NCBI RefSeq assembly: GCF_030692605.1
Contig: NZ_JAUYUD010000081.1
Coordinates: 1-49,940 of the forward strand
Source: Lutibacter sp.
GTDB lineage: Bacteria; Bacteroidota; Bacteroidia; Flavobacteriales; Flavobacteriaceae
DNA length: 49,940 nucleotides
Direction of reading: 5' to 3'
Shown: positions 32,919-42,697 of the stretch, piece by piece
Layout of the letters: every line of letters begins with the position of its first letter
Numbering within the stretch: the stretch's first letter is position 1
Made by a program: the position numbers and the translations under genes
The notes under the pieces: model-generated
What the model was told of the DNA's origin: nothing
Database searches by the model: none
The model's input: the letters and a program-made list of their open reading frames with translations, nothing else

Positions 32919-34496
32919 TTATGCGTATTTTGCTGAAATTTCTTTTGCTGCATTTGTTAATACATCAATAACCTCATCTGTTAATTTACCTGCTTTTAAC
33001 AAATTTAAAGTATCTCTATGTTTTGCATTCAAATATTGAATATAATCACTTTCAAATTCTTTTACTTTATTCACAGGAACTGCTCTAAGTAAATTTTTAG
33101 AGCCTGCATAAATAATTGCAACTTGATCCTCTACTGTAAACGGATCGCTTTGATTTTGTTTCAAAATCTCTACGTTACGTTTACCTTTTTCAATTACATT
33201 TAGAGTAGCGGCGTCAAGATCAGAACCAAATTTAGCAAATGCTTCTAATTCTCTATATTGTGCCTGGTCTAATTTTAAAGTACCAGCTACTTTTTTCATC
33301 GATTTAATTTGAGCGTTTCCACCAACACGAGATACTGAAATACCTACGTTAATTGCTGGACGAACCCCTGAATTAAATAAATCCCCATCTAAGAAAATTT
33401 GTCCGTCTGTAATTGAAATTACGTTTGTTGGAATATATGCAGCAACATCACCTGCTTGAGTTTCAATAATTGGCAACGCCGTTAGTGAACCACCTCCTTT
33501 TACTTTTCCTCTTAAACTAAGTGGAACATCGTTCATTTGAGAAGCAATAGTATCATCATTAATAATTTTTGCAGCACGCTCTAATAAACGTGAATGTAAA
33601 TAGAAAACGTCACCTGGATAAGCCTCCCGTCCTGGAGGACGACGTAATAATAATGAAACCTCGCGGTAGGCAACGGCTTGCTTAGATAAATCATCATAAA
33701 CAATTAATGCAGGTCTACCTGTATCTCTAAAATATTCACCTATTGAAGCTCCAGCCATGGGTGCATACACTTGCATAGGAGCGGGATCTGATGCATTAGA
33801 AGCCACAATAGTTGTATAAGCTAATGCTCCTTTTTCTTCAAATAATTTTGCAATACTTGCAACTGTTGATGCTTTTTGCCCGATTGCAACATATATACAA
33901 TAAACTGGAACACCAGCATCGTAAAACTCTTTCTGATTGATAATTGTATCAATTGCAATAGTAGATTTACCAGTTTGACGGTCACCAATAATAAGCTCAC
34001 GTTGGCCTCTTCCAATAGGAATCATGGCGTCGATTGCCTTTACACCTGTTTGTAATGGTTCCGTAACTGGTTGACGATAAATTACACCCGGCGCCTTACG
34101 TTCTAATGGCATTTCAAAAGTTTCTCCTTGAATTTGACCTTTACCGTCTATAGGATTTCCTAATGTATCTACAACTCTACCTATAATCCCTTCACCAACT
34201 TTTAGTGAAGCAATTCTTTTGGTACGTTTTACAATAGAACCTTCCTTTATATTTTTTGAATGACCAAGTAACACAACTCCAACATTGTCTTCTTCTAAAT
34301 TTAATACAATTGCCTCTAATCCATCTTCAAATTCAACTAACTCACCGTATTGAACGTTTGCTAAACCATACACTCGAGCAATACCATCACCTACTTGTAA
34401 TACTGTTCCAACTTCGTCTAATGAAGCACTTGCTTCAAATCCTGCTAATTGTTGTTTTAAAATTGCTGATACTTCAGCTGGTTTTATTGATGCCAT
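32919..34496 (-). CDS. atpA: ATP synthase F1 subunit alpha
   Basis: 525 residues. The non-catalytic nucleotide-binding subunit of F1. Walker [15 protein letters not shown] lies around residue 172, followed by [11 protein letters not shown] and the Walker B region [16 protein letters not shown]. The signature [14 protein letters not shown], shared by alpha and beta chains, is intact. Normal length. It starts 30 bp after atpH on the same strand. Confidence 0.97.
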   Translation of the reverse strand: MASIKPAEVSAILKQQLAGFEASASLDEVGTVLQVGDGIARVYGLANVQYGELVEFEDGLEAIVLNLEEDNVGVVLLGHSKNIKEGSIVKRTKRIASLKVGEGIIGRVVDTLGNPIDGKGQIQGETFEMPLERKAPGVIYRQPVTEPLQTGVKAIDAMIPIGRGQRELIIGDRQTGKSTIAIDTIINQKEFYDAGVPVYCIYVAIGQKASTVASIAKLFEEKGALAYTTIVASNASDPAPMQVYAPMAGASIGEYFRDTGRPALIVYDDLSKQAVAYREVSLLLRRPPGREAYPGDVFYLHSRLLERAAKIINDDTIASQMNDVPLSLRGKVKGGGSLTALPIIETQAGDVAAYIPTNVISITDGQIFLDGDLFNSGVRPAINVGISVSRVGGNAQIKSMKKVAGTLKLDQAQYRELEAFAKFGSDLDAATLNVIEKGKRNVEILKQNQSDPFTVEDQVAIIYAGSKNLLRAVPVNKVKEFESDYIQYLNAKHRDTLNLLKAGKLTDEVIDVLTNAAKEISAKYA

Positions 34497-34526
34497 TTTA
34501 TATTTATTTAAAACTAAATTTATGTA

Positions 34527-35081
34527 CTAATTTGAAATAGCTATATCGCTTTCAAATTGTCTTTTTAACTTTTGTAATTTATTCGTAATACTCGCATCGT
34601 ATTGAACATCTCCAATACGCAATATAAATCCTCCAATAATTTCTGGATTTACTATGTTTTCGATAGTTGCTTCTTTTCCGGTAATTTCATTTACTTTTAG
34701 AAGCACCTGTTTACTTAACTCTTCAGTTAAAGGAATAGCTGTAGTAACTTTCGCCACTTCAATTCCCTTTAATTTATCAAATAAAATTTCATATTTTTTT
34801 GCTACTTCCTTTAATAAGGAAAGACGTTTATTAACTATTAATAAGTTAATTAACGCTATAGAAGTCTCTGAAATTTTACCAGAAAACAGTTCGTTTAGTG
34901 CAGCTTTTTTAATTTCTGACTTAAGAACAGGGCTATTGATAAATAGCTCCAATTCTTTATTTTCATTAATTGTATTAACTATCAGCAACATATCGTTATT
35001 CACATGAACTTCTGTTTTTTGTTCAAGTGCAAAACTTAAAATTGCCTTTGCATACCTCACTGCTGCTTTAGATCCATTCAT
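34527..35081 (-). CDS. atpH: ATP synthase F1 subunit delta
   Basis: 184 residues. The stator link between F1 alpha and the b subunits. N-terminal AAVRYAKAILSFALEQ and C-terminal NPEIIGGFILRIGDVQYDAS, then SITNKLQKLKRQF-like ending, are characteristic. It lies 5 bp after atpF. Confidence 0.95.
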   Translation of the reverse strand: MNGSKAAVRYAKAILSFALEQKTEVHVNNDMLLIVNTINENKELELFINSPVLKSEIKKAALNELFSGKISETSIALINLLIVNKRLSLLKEVAKKYEILFDKLKGIEVAKVTTAIPLTEELSKQVLLKVNEITGKEATIENIVNPEIIGGFILRIGDVQYDASITNKLQKLKRQFESDIAISN

Positions 35082-35086
35082 TTTTA

Positions 35087-35587
35087 TTAGCTAATTGTTA
35101 CTTCTTTTAACATTTCTTCAACAAGTTTAATTTGCTTGTCTTTGTTTGTTAATTCTGCTCTTATTACTTTTTCTGCAATTCCCACAGAAAGTTCTGCTAC
35201 TTGATTTTTTAAATCGGCAATAGCGGCATGCTTTTCAGCTTGAATAGTAGCTTGTGCTTGTTCAACAACTTTAGATGCTTGTGCTTTCGCTTCTTCCTTG
35301 GCATCTGTAATAATGCTTTCTTTCATCTCACGAGCTTCTTTTAACATTGCATCGCGTTCTGATCTTGCCTCTTTTAAAATTCGTTCATTATCTGCAGTCA
35401 GATTTTGAATTTCTTTTCTGGCATTTTCAGCTTCTTCTAAAGCATCTTTAATACCTTCTTCTCTTTCATTAACGGCGTTTAAAATTGGTCCCCACGCAAA
35501 TTTTTTCAATAAAAGTACCAATCCAACAAATAAAATTAATTGCCAGACAAATAACCCTAATGAAAACTGTTCTATTAACTTTTCCAT
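35087..35587 (-). CDS. atpF: ATP synthase F0 subunit b
   Basis: 166 residues. One N-terminal membrane helix (GLFVWQLILFVGLVLLLKKF) is followed by a long charged coiled coil (EEAENARKEIQNLTADNER), forming the peripheral stalk. WxPIL-like GPILNAVNEREEGI is typical. It is separated from atpE by a strong hairpin at 35628-35662. Confidence 0.95.
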   Translation of the reverse strand: MEKLIEQFSLGLFVWQLILFVGLVLLLKKFAWGPILNAVNEREEGIKDALEEAENARKEIQNLTADNERILKEARSERDAMLKEAREMKESIITDAKEEAKAQASKVVEQAQATIQAEKHAAIADLKNQVAELSVGIAEKVIRAELTNKDKQIKLVEEMLKEVTIS

Positions 35588-35627
35588 GTTATATGTTTAA
35601 TATAATCTAAATTTAATTAAAATTAAA

Positions 35628-35662
35628 AACAACAACTATAACCAACCGTTATAGTTGTTGTT
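35628..35662 (-). terminator. Intra-operon hairpin between atpE and atpF
   Basis: A perfect 15-bp stem, AACAACAACTATAAC (35628-35642) against GTTATAGTTGTTGTT (35648-35662), with a 5-nt loop. On the minus strand it follows the atpE stop by 7 bp and ends in TTTTTAATTTT. It has the form of a terminator in the middle of an operon, so partial termination or 3' protection of the atpBE message is likely. Confidence 0.7.
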
Positions 35663-35669
35663 GTATTTA

Positions 35670-35861
35670 TTAAGCCGCAAATAATGCAGCAAATCCAATA
35701 CCTTCAATAAGCGCCGCTGCAATTAGCATTGCTGTTTGAATTTTTCCTGAAGCCTCTGGCTGACGTGCAATAGCGTCCATTGCTGAACCACCAATTCTAC
35801 CGATACCTAATCCAGCACCGATTACGATTAAACCTGCTCCTACTATGTTTGGAATTGTCAT
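35670..35861 (-). CDS. atpE: ATP synthase F0 subunit c
   Basis: 63 residues, two membrane helices joined by the polar loop ARQPEASGK. The ion-carrying carboxylate is Glu53 in LIEGIGF. The residue after it is Gly rather than Ser/Thr and the Gln of Na+ rings is not evident in helix 1, so proton coupling is expected. It is short but normal for Bacteroidota. The ring needs about ten copies per enzyme, which may explain the hairpin just downstream. Confidence 0.95.
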   Translation of the reverse strand: MTIPNIVGAGLIVIGAGLGIGRIGGSAMDAIARQPEASGKIQTAMLIAAALIEGIGFAALFAA

Positions 35862-35896
35862 AATGTATATATTTATTTAATTAAACATTCTTTTTT

Positions 35897-37003
35897 TTAA
35901 TGATGCTCACTATGTTCGTGTTCTTCTACTGCCATACCAAAGTATAGTGCAGATAACATAGTGAAAATATAGGCCTGTAATGCCGCAACTAATAATTCTA
36001 AAAGCGCCAATGCGAAAGCTAAACCAAATGATAACGGACTACCAATCCAGTTTTTGAAAATAAACATTAAACCAATAATACTCATTAACACTATGTGACC
36101 TGCTGTAATGTTTGCATACAAACGAATCATTAATGAAAACGGTTTAATAAAAGTTCCTAGTAATTCTATTGGAGCCAAAATTATTTTCATTGGTAACGGT
36201 ACTCCTGGCATCCAAAATATATGTTTCCAATAATTTTTGTTGGCAGTAAAAGTGGTAAATAAATACGTTATTAAAGCCAAAGCAAATGTTACTGCAATAT
36301 TGTTAGTTACATTAACTCCTAATGGTGTTAAACCTAATAAGTTAATAATCCACACAAAAAAGAATACCGTTAATAAATAACTCATATATTTTTTATAATG
36401 CTTTTCACCAATATTAGGGATTGCAATATCATTTCTTACATATAAAATTATTGGCTCTAAAAAACGTCCAATTCCAGAAGGAATGGTGCTCTTTTTATAA
36501 GATTTAGCCATACTGTTAAACATCCACAACATAAACAACCCAACTAAAATTATAAAAGCAACATTTTTAGTAAGTGAAAAATCTAATGGTTTACTATTGG
36601 TTGGGTGCTGATGATTGTCAAATGTTATAGTGCCTTCAGCATCTGTTTTGTATATTTTATTGTGATATAAAGAAAAATACTCACCATTCAATTCTGCAAC
36701 CGATTCTCCATGGTGTAATTTTGATGAAGAAAATATTTTAATCCCATTATCCCATAAAATTACAGGTAATGGAAATCCAATATATTTATGATCTCCTTCA
36801 ACAGTTGTATAAGAAAACAAGGTGAAATCGTGTGAATCTAATAAGTGGTGACTAATATATTCTTTAATTTCAGTTTTTAAATCTTTAACTGTGTGGCTGT
36901 TTTCTGCATGATTATCGTTTTGAGATTCATCTTGTGCGTGTACCGAAAATGTTACAGTTAATAGTAGTAACGAAAGTAATTTTACTATGTTAATTCTATG
37001 CAT
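35897..37003 (-). CDS. atpB: ATP synthase F0 subunit a
   Basis: 368 residues. It has a Bacteroidota-type N-terminal extension with a cleavable signal (LLSLLLLTVTFSVHAQ) and a His/Asp-rich periplasmic domain of about 100 residues before the membrane core. The channel Arg is in SLMIRLYANITAGH, and the end has LLELLVAALQAYIFTML. It is first in the atpBEFHAG order. A promoter with both boxes lies just upstream. Confidence 0.95.
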   Translation of the reverse strand: MHRINIVKLLSLLLLTVTFSVHAQDESQNDNHAENSHTVKDLKTEIKEYISHHLLDSHDFTLFSYTTVEGDHKYIGFPLPVILWDNGIKIFSSSKLHHGESVAELNGEYFSLYHNKIYKTDAEGTITFDNHQHPTNSKPLDFSLTKNVAFIILVGLFMLWMFNSMAKSYKKSTIPSGIGRFLEPIILYVRNDIAIPNIGEKHYKKYMSYLLTVFFFVWIINLLGLTPLGVNVTNNIAVTFALALITYLFTTFTANKNYWKHIFWMPGVPLPMKIILAPIELLGTFIKPFSLMIRLYANITAGHIVLMSIIGLMFIFKNWIGSPLSFGLAFALALLELLVAALQAYIFTMLSALYFGMAVEEHEHSEHH

Positions 37004-37039
37004 ATCACTTTATTAATAGTGTTTTCTAAAAATATTTTG

Positions 37040-37068
37040 CAAATGTACGTTTTTAAAATAGAAACCAA
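37040..37068 (-). promoter_or_regulatory. atp operon promoter (-33 TTG, -7 TACATTTG)
   Basis: On the minus strand TTG (37068-37066), 18 bp and TACATTTG (37047-37040) match the Bacteroidota promoter exactly. It lies 37 bp before ATG 37003. Confidence 0.7.
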
Positions 37069-37121
37069 AAAATAATTTTTTATCGATTTTTTGAGTAAAA
37101 TAAGGTGCTACAAATCGGATT

Positions 37122-37508
37122 TTAACCTTCTTTGTTCAACATTTTTATAACATAAGTAGTTTCAAAAAATAAACACATTAAATAGGGAATCATAAATGTA
37201 GTTGCCTCAATATTACTGACGTTTCCGTTTTCTTTATATAGAGGATTGAAAAAAATAAAGTAGGCTCCAAATTTTAAAAAGCTCCCAGCCATAAAAACAA
37301 ATCCTAGCAAATGATTTTGCTTTTCCTTAAGTTTTACTAATGAAATAAAAATAAATAATGCCAATACTATATTAGTGAAGTACGACGGGATAATAAAATG
37401 ATCTAATACAGGCTTCTCTAAATAGTCAAGTACTCCAATATGTATGCTAAATCCAACCGCAATAAAAAGAACCAGTTTTAATGTAAAAAAAGTAACTTCT
37501 TTAATCAT
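37122..37508 (-). CDS. Small four-helix membrane protein of the ATP synthase region
   Basis: 128 residues with four hydrophobic helices: KLVLFIAVGFSIHIGVLDYL, TNIVLALFIFISLV, LGFVFMAGSFLKFGAYFIFF and MIPYLMCLFFETTYVIKML. Flavobacteria regularly encode this family (I believe DUF6168) between atpZ and atpB. Its position resembles that of AtpI or AtpR accessory proteins, so a role in F0 assembly or ion supply is an inference. The start overlaps the end of atpZ by 8 bp. Confidence 0.65.
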   Translation of the reverse strand: MIKEVTFFTLKLVLFIAVGFSIHIGVLDYLEKPVLDHFIIPSYFTNIVLALFIFISLVKLKEKQNHLLGFVFMAGSFLKFGAYFIFFNPLYKENGNVSNIEATTFMIPYLMCLFFETTYVIKMLNKEG

Positions 37509-37731
37509 ACTTATTATTTATTCGTTTTAATTGTAATAAAACGCTCCAAATAGCAATAAGTAGCGAAATTAATGTAAGAATAATAGTGAAAATTCTATTG
37601 GTGGTTTCATAATAACCGTCAAGCCATTTCCCAAAAAAGGTTCCTAAATAAATAGTTATACCCATCTGAAAAGCAACACTTGTTAATTCTAAATACTTAT
37701 GAAACTGATTTTTCTTGTTGGGATTGTCCAT
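37501..37731 (-). CDS. atpZ: AtpZ/AtpI-family protein
   Basis: 76 residues, two membrane helices. FQMGITIYLGTFFGKWLDGYY is the typical AtpZ/AtpI first helix, with Gly-rich packing and the GKWLD motif. Members assist assembly of the c ring or supply Mg2+/Ca2+ to the ATP synthase. It overlaps bactofilin by 35 bp and the following gene by 8 bp. Confidence 0.82.
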   Translation of the reverse strand: MDNPNKKNQFHKYLELTSVAFQMGITIYLGTFFGKWLDGYYETTNRIFTIILTLISLLIAIWSVLLQLKRINNKYD

Positions 37732-38098
37732 GGTTCATTTCCTTAATAACTCCTTTCATTGTACACGTAGCATTAAATTCCGCACCTGGTTCAACAGATA
37801 ATTTTCCAATGTATACATTTCCAGTAATAACAGCTTTTGATTTTAACGAAAGTAAACTCAAAGCCTTTAGTTCTCCTGTAAATTTACCTTCAATATCTGC
37901 TGTATCGCATTCTATTTCTCCTTTAACACAACCATATTCTCCAATCACCACTTTTCCTGCTGTTTTAATATTCCCTTCTACACTACCATCAATTCTAAAA
38001 TCTCCTTCAGAATTAACGTTTCCAACAATGGACGTGTTTTTACCTACCACGTTACGCTCTGATACTATGGGTAATTTTTCTCTTTTTTCTGAAAACAT
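37697..38098 (-). CDS. Bactofilin (polymer-forming cytoskeletal protein)
   Basis: 133 residues. The core is a right-handed beta-helix made of short repeats: VGNVNSEGDFRIDGSVEGNI, AGKVVIGEYGCVKGEIECDT, SLKSKAVITGNVYIGKLSVE. Flexible charged ends flank it, as in other bactofilins, which form cytoplasmic filaments and scaffolds for envelope and cell-shape proteins. It lies 24 bp after sprE, and its end overlaps the start of atpZ. Confidence 0.88.
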   Translation of the reverse strand: MFSEKREKLPIVSERNVVGKNTSIVGNVNSEGDFRIDGSVEGNIKTAGKVVIGEYGCVKGEIECDTADIEGKFTGELKALSLLSLKSKAVITGNVYIGKLSVEPGAEFNATCTMKGVIKEMNHGQSQQEKSVS

Positions 38099-38122
38099 AA
38101 TTTCTATTTTTCGGGGTTTGGT

Positions 38123-40297
38123 TTATAATTTAGTATTTATTGTTGCAATAACTTCCAAGGCTTTTTTACTTTCCTCTGTGTTGGGGTAATTCATAGCAAT
38201 AAAATCTAATGCTTTTTTAAACGCTTCTAAACCTTCTCTTTTTCCAATAGCATATGCTCTTAATAATTCGAATTTGGGTACAATTGGCAATCCTTCATAG
38301 GTGTTAATTGCTTTTGTTGCTTTTTCTATAACAACATCATACAGTTCTTCTTTATAATCATAAAAAACAAGTGCATACTCTTTTTCAGAAGCCTTTTGAT
38401 CTGAGTTTACAATAAGTACATTTGGATTTAAAATATACTGTGTGTAAACCGATTTAGGATAAATTGCAACGAACTCGCTTTTCAACACTTCTGATTTTTC
38501 CTTGTCTGTTTGACTATAAATTTTATATATATGATATTTTGAAGTGATAATTAGTTGCTCTTCTGGTTTAAAAGTTAATAATTTTTCAAATTTTTCAAGA
38601 GCAATTTCATTTTCGTTAAATTGATCTTTATAAATAAGTCCCAGTTTAAAATAGGCGTTATTTCTTTGGGAAGAAATACTATCAATTAGATACTTATCAT
38701 TTGGAATTTTACTTAAATATTGTTCAACAGTAGGCTCATTTCCATTTATTGGTATAGTTTGATTTTGAGTTATTTTGTTGATTGAACTTGCGCTCTGTAG
38801 TTTGCTTTTATCACTCAATCTCCAATTGTCTTCAAGTGGTCTGTTCCCCCAAATGCGTGAAAATTCTTGTTGACCAAAACCTTCTGCTTGTAAGTTGTAA
38901 AAATACCATTTTCCTGCATTATTGGAAGTTTCGTCATTACTCTTAAAATTTAAAAACCCGCTTCCAGTGTTTATTTTCTTTTGTTGTTTTTCTTTAGCTT
39001 GCTTTACTTTTTGAATATGATCTGTAAAATAATTAATTCTTTCCTCTTCATTCATAGCAACCAGCTCTAAAATACTATCGCTATTTTTTGCAATAGCCTC
39101 GTAGTTAATTACTTCATTTAAATTATTTCTTTTTCGAGTTAAACTTAATACTCGTTTAGAATTGTCGCTGCTTGTAATATTTAAAATGCTATCATAATAT
39201 TTACTTGCGGTAACAAATGCTGCTTTTTCAAAATAAAGATCTCCTAATTCTTGATAAGTTAATTCCTTCTGAACATTAAAATTTGGGTTTGCATTTAATG
39301 AGTTTTGAAAAAATGAAATCGCTTGAGTTTCATTGGTGGCTTTTTCTAATAAACCTAACTGATGATAAATTTCGCTAAAAAAAGGTTTGTTTGTTCTATC
39401 ATTACTCAGCTTAACCAAAGTTTCTTTTGAATTTAAAATATCTAATTTATTGGTTGCTATTTTGGCCTTTTCTAATTCCGCTCTTATTTTATACTTTTTA
39501 GGTGCTTTTTTTAAATCTAACAATTTAGTAAAAGTTAAATTAGCTGAATCTTTTAGTTTTTTAGAACCGTACATTTGCCCAAGAACAAATAAATTACGAG
39601 CAGTTTGTTCTTTATTAACATCTGTTTTTACAGCTTTTTTTAAATGAAGTAATGCTAAATCTGAGTTATTAATAGAGCTATATGCCATTGCCATTGCGGT
39701 ATGTGCTCTTTCTTTAACATCATCGCTCAAATCGGTTCCTTTTAATACTTTCTTTAAATTTTCAATGGCTTGTTCTTCATTTTGTAAACGTATTAACGTT
39801 TTTGCGTGCCAAACTTTAGTTTCGTTAATTAAATTAGCCTTTGGATAATTTTCAATAACAAAATTAAAGGCTTCTAATGCTGGCACAAAACGCTTGGAAT
39901 AGTAGCGCGATTTTCCTAAAAGAAGGTATGCATCGTCAATTTGCTTATTTCGTTCTTGACGGGCAATTAACATGGAATGTTTTTGAATGGCTTTTACCGC
40001 TTTTTCTTCAGCTTTTTCAAATTCAATAGGAGAACCATCTTTATCTGCTTCCATACCTGGTAATGCCAATATCTCAACTTTTAGAGGTTCTATTGGAAGG
40101 ATTTCCAAATAATTATCCTCATAATTGGCATTCAATTGATCTAAACCTTGTTCTAAAGCTTCCTTCCCATTAAACAAAACATTATATTTGGTGGTTGTGG
40201 AATGAAAACTTCGGTTTAAAAATGCATCTTTTTTGGTTGAACAACCAGCTACAATTAAAAATAAAAATCCGAAACCTATTTTAAAAGTATTCTTCAA
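38123..40297 (-). CDS. sprE: SprE/PorW-like TPR lipoprotein of gliding/type IX secretion
   Basis: 724 residues. A lipoprotein signal (FKIGFGFLFLIVAGCSTKKD, Cys19) and the family N-terminus FLNRSFHSTTTKYNVLFNG are followed by many TPR units (AYLLLGKSRYYSKRFVPALE; AMAMAYSSINNSDLALLHL). SprE/PorW is a periplasmic/outer-membrane TPR lipoprotein needed for type IX secretion and gliding in Flavobacterium. It starts at TTG 40297. It heads a transcription unit with bactofilin, atpZ and the small membrane protein. No other gld/por gene is in the window. Confidence 0.85.
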   Translation of the reverse strand: MKNTFKIGFGFLFLIVAGCSTKKDAFLNRSFHSTTTKYNVLFNGKEALEQGLDQLNANYEDNYLEILPIEPLKVEILALPGMEADKDGSPIEFEKAEEKAVKAIQKHSMLIARQERNKQIDDAYLLLGKSRYYSKRFVPALEAFNFVIENYPKANLINETKVWHAKTLIRLQNEEQAIENLKKVLKGTDLSDDVKERAHTAMAMAYSSINNSDLALLHLKKAVKTDVNKEQTARNLFVLGQMYGSKKLKDSANLTFTKLLDLKKAPKKYKIRAELEKAKIATNKLDILNSKETLVKLSNDRTNKPFFSEIYHQLGLLEKATNETQAISFFQNSLNANPNFNVQKELTYQELGDLYFEKAAFVTASKYYDSILNITSSDNSKRVLSLTRKRNNLNEVINYEAIAKNSDSILELVAMNEEERINYFTDHIQKVKQAKEKQQKKINTGSGFLNFKSNDETSNNAGKWYFYNLQAEGFGQQEFSRIWGNRPLEDNWRLSDKSKLQSASSINKITQNQTIPINGNEPTVEQYLSKIPNDKYLIDSISSQRNNAYFKLGLIYKDQFNENEIALEKFEKLLTFKPEEQLIITSKYHIYKIYSQTDKEKSEVLKSEFVAIYPKSVYTQYILNPNVLIVNSDQKASEKEYALVFYDYKEELYDVVIEKATKAINTYEGLPIVPKFELLRAYAIGKREGLEAFKKALDFIAMNYPNTEESKKALEVIATINTKL

Positions 40298-40391
40298 ATT
40301 GTTTTGTTTTACGTAACCCCTACAACTGTTAAATGGCTCTAATTATTGTAGAAGGATTGTAAAAATACAAAATAATGTGCATTTAACTCAT

Positions 40392-41087
40392 TTACACCGA
40401 AAAATATGCCTCTAACTCTTGTAGGGTTTCATCTGAAGTTTGAATATCTTTAACAATATTTCCTTTTTCTAACACTACTATTCGTTCACATACTTCGGTA
40501 ACATGACCTAAATCGTGACTAGAAATTAAAACGGTAGAATTACTGTTTAAGGTTAAATCTCTCAATAATTTTTTAAGCCTTATTTGTGTAGTTGGGTCTA
40601 AGTTTGCAAATGGCTCATCTAAAATAATAACTTCAGGACTTCCAATTAACGCTGCAACAATTCCTGCTTTTTTCTGATTTCCTTTTGATAAATCTCTTAA
40701 ATATTTTTTCTTGCCTAAAATTTCATCGTTAAAAATATCTTTAAATTGCTCTAAAAAAGTATCAATATCAACTTTATTCATTCCTCTTAATTCACCAATA
40801 AAATAGAAATATTCTTCTGCTGTTAAATATCCAATTAAAAAACTTTCGTCAATAAAAGCTGCAGTAAAAGGTTTCCATTTTTCACTTTTATTTACTTGTA
40901 TTTCGTTATTAATTATGTGTCCAGTTGTTGGCTTTATAAGGTCTAACAATAAATTAAAATAGGTAGTTTTTCCAGCACCATTATTCCCAACCAACCCAAA
41001 GGATTGTCCTTTTGGAATTTCTAAAGATGGTATGTTTAAAACGGTAATTCCACTATATTTTTTTGAAAGTTCGGTTGTTTGTATCAT
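40392..41087 (-). CDS. ABC transporter ATP-binding protein
   Basis: 231 residues with a single ABC domain. Walker A GLVGNNGAGKTT (33-44), signature LSKGNQKKAG, Walker B VIILDEPFANLDP, switch HD in ISSHDLGHV. The KGNQKK form is common in exporters of the CcmA/NatA type. It lies 16 bp after the membrane partner at 41104-42579, forming a two-gene ABC system. Substrate unknown. Confidence 0.88.
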   Translation of the reverse strand: MIQTTELSKKYSGITVLNIPSLEIPKGQSFGLVGNNGAGKTTYFNLLLDLIKPTTGHIINNEIQVNKSEKWKPFTAAFIDESFLIGYLTAEEYFYFIGELRGMNKVDIDTFLEQFKDIFNDEILGKKKYLRDLSKGNQKKAGIVAALIGSPEVIILDEPFANLDPTTQIRLKKLLRDLTLNSNSTVLISSHDLGHVTEVCERIVVLEKGNIVKDIQTSDETLQELEAYFSV

Positions 41088-41103
41088 TGAATATTATATT
41101 ATC

Positions 41104-42579
41104 TTAATTATTTTTTTCATTAAATGCAGCTATTGTTTTGTATTTCCCATTTTGATAAATTTTTTCAATTTTAGTTAAGAAAAAATCTTTAAACACTATT
41201 CCCAAAACACCACTTAATCCTAAAACCAAAAGGCCAGCTTCATAATTTAAAAATTTATAAGGAATGTAAAATAGTAGCATTGGCAATACCATTTTAGGTA
41301 TAGCTATTAACATTTGTGTTGGATTAAAACCGTTGGTATTGCTAAATGCTTTTGCTTTTACATTCAACTCAATTGGCACTCTATTTAAAGCTCCTCCAAA
41401 AAGAGTGGTAAATGAATTTAATCCAATATTAAACAATGCTCCAGCGACAATCATTCCGTAAATTTTCCAACCAAAGTATAAATACGGCGTGCTTAATATA
41501 AATGACAACGTAACTCCAAAAACCATTAAATACCACTTAGATTCTAAATACTTTTTATATGGAATATTTTGGCTCATTAACAATTTATAATATTCACTAT
41601 CCCAAGAAGGTACCAATTGACCAAATGTTAATAAGAACCCACCTGTAACAAATATGGACGCAAAAGCCAACCAAGCAGGTGAATTACTGTACGTTTTACT
41701 TGTAAAAAAGATTAAGCCATAAAATAAAAATAAGAACGACATCATCATCACTTGTTTTGGTCTTGCATTTCTCCAAATTAATTTTACATCGTTTTTTAGG
41801 AATATTGCAACGCTTCCAAACCGATTCATCCAAGATAAATCAGCTGCATTTACTTCTTTTATTTTTTTTGAAACAGCATCATCTAAATAAAATCCTTTTT
41901 TAATAAAATTGAAATTTATGTAGTACAATCCTATCATTAATAGTAAAGGAATTATACCTAAAATCGGGTTATTATAAAGTGCATTAAAAGCAATACCTAT
42001 AGGTTTGGATATTTTAAAAATATCGAAAAATTCTAACCCAACTAACAAAGCTAAAACTGAAATAAGAACATAAAAAACCGTATTACTTTTATTGATAAGA
42101 AAATTTAAAAAGTTATTTGAAAACCCTAAAAACAAGATTGTAAAAAACCAACAAATCACATTCAAAACTGGATAACCTTTCGTTAATAAAACAATACTAA
42201 AAGGCAAAAAGATAAATATGGGTATAAAATTAAAAAATGAAATTGCTGTTTTCCCTAACAAATAATTTATGACTGTATTTCGTTTTACAGGTATTATCAT
42301 TAAGGGTTTTACATTCATAACAGGTAATTGCTGCATAAAAAATCGAATTGCCAAATCAAACAAAAGCCAATAAATTAAAAAATTATTTACTAATACAATC
42401 GGATCTTGTGTTGGTAATGATTCTTTAAGGATAAAGTATAACGCAATTCCCAAAAACAAAGCTATTCCTCCAAAATATAAAACTCCTAAAAAGAGTAAAA
42501 TTTTAATTCCAATTCCTTTTTGGAAGTACGATGAGCGAAAAAATTGTTTCCATTCAAAATTTATAAAATGTTTGATCAT
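41104..42579 (-). CDS. ABC permease-like membrane protein (DUF5687-type)
   Basis: 491 residues with about twelve hydrophobic segments and a cytoplasmic loop (KKIKEVNAADLSWMNRFG). The opening MIKHFINFEWKQFFRSSYFQ is typical of a Bacteroidota permease family I believe is DUF5687. It is paired with the ATPase just downstream. What it exports cannot be told. It is divergent from the ferredoxin-reductase-like gene. Confidence 0.75.
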   Translation of the reverse strand: MIKHFINFEWKQFFRSSYFQKGIGIKILLFLGVLYFGGIALFLGIALYFILKESLPTQDPIVLVNNFLIYWLLFDLAIRFFMQQLPVMNVKPLMIIPVKRNTVINYLLGKTAISFFNFIPIFIFLPFSIVLLTKGYPVLNVICWFFTILFLGFSNNFLNFLINKSNTVFYVLISVLALLVGLEFFDIFKISKPIGIAFNALYNNPILGIIPLLLMIGLYYINFNFIKKGFYLDDAVSKKIKEVNAADLSWMNRFGSVAIFLKNDVKLIWRNARPKQVMMMSFLFLFYGLIFFTSKTYSNSPAWLAFASIFVTGGFLLTFGQLVPSWDSEYYKLLMSQNIPYKKYLESKWYLMVFGVTLSFILSTPYLYFGWKIYGMIVAGALFNIGLNSFTTLFGGALNRVPIELNVKAKAFSNTNGFNPTQMLIAIPKMVLPMLLFYIPYKFLNYEAGLLVLGLSGVLGIVFKDFFLTKIEKIYQNGKYKTIAAFNEKNN

Positions 42580-42671
42580 TCATGAGCCGTTTTAGTAATA
42601 AGTCAATATTTATTTTCTTAAGTTGCGGTAAATGTACTTTTTTTTTAAAATAAAAATAGATAAAGATTGCC

Positions 42672-42679
42672 TACTTTTG
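42672..42679 (+). promoter_or_regulatory. Promoter -7 element of the ferredoxin-reductase-like gene
   Basis: TACTTTTG, a perfect TAnnTTTG, 18 bp before ATG 42698. Confidence 0.55.
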
Positions 42680-42697
42680 TCATCATAATTTTCTACC

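Noticed and set aside
35670-35861. Na+-type ATP synthase c ring
   Set aside because: The residue after Glu53 is Gly and the usual Gln and Ser/Thr ligands of Na+ rings are not seen.
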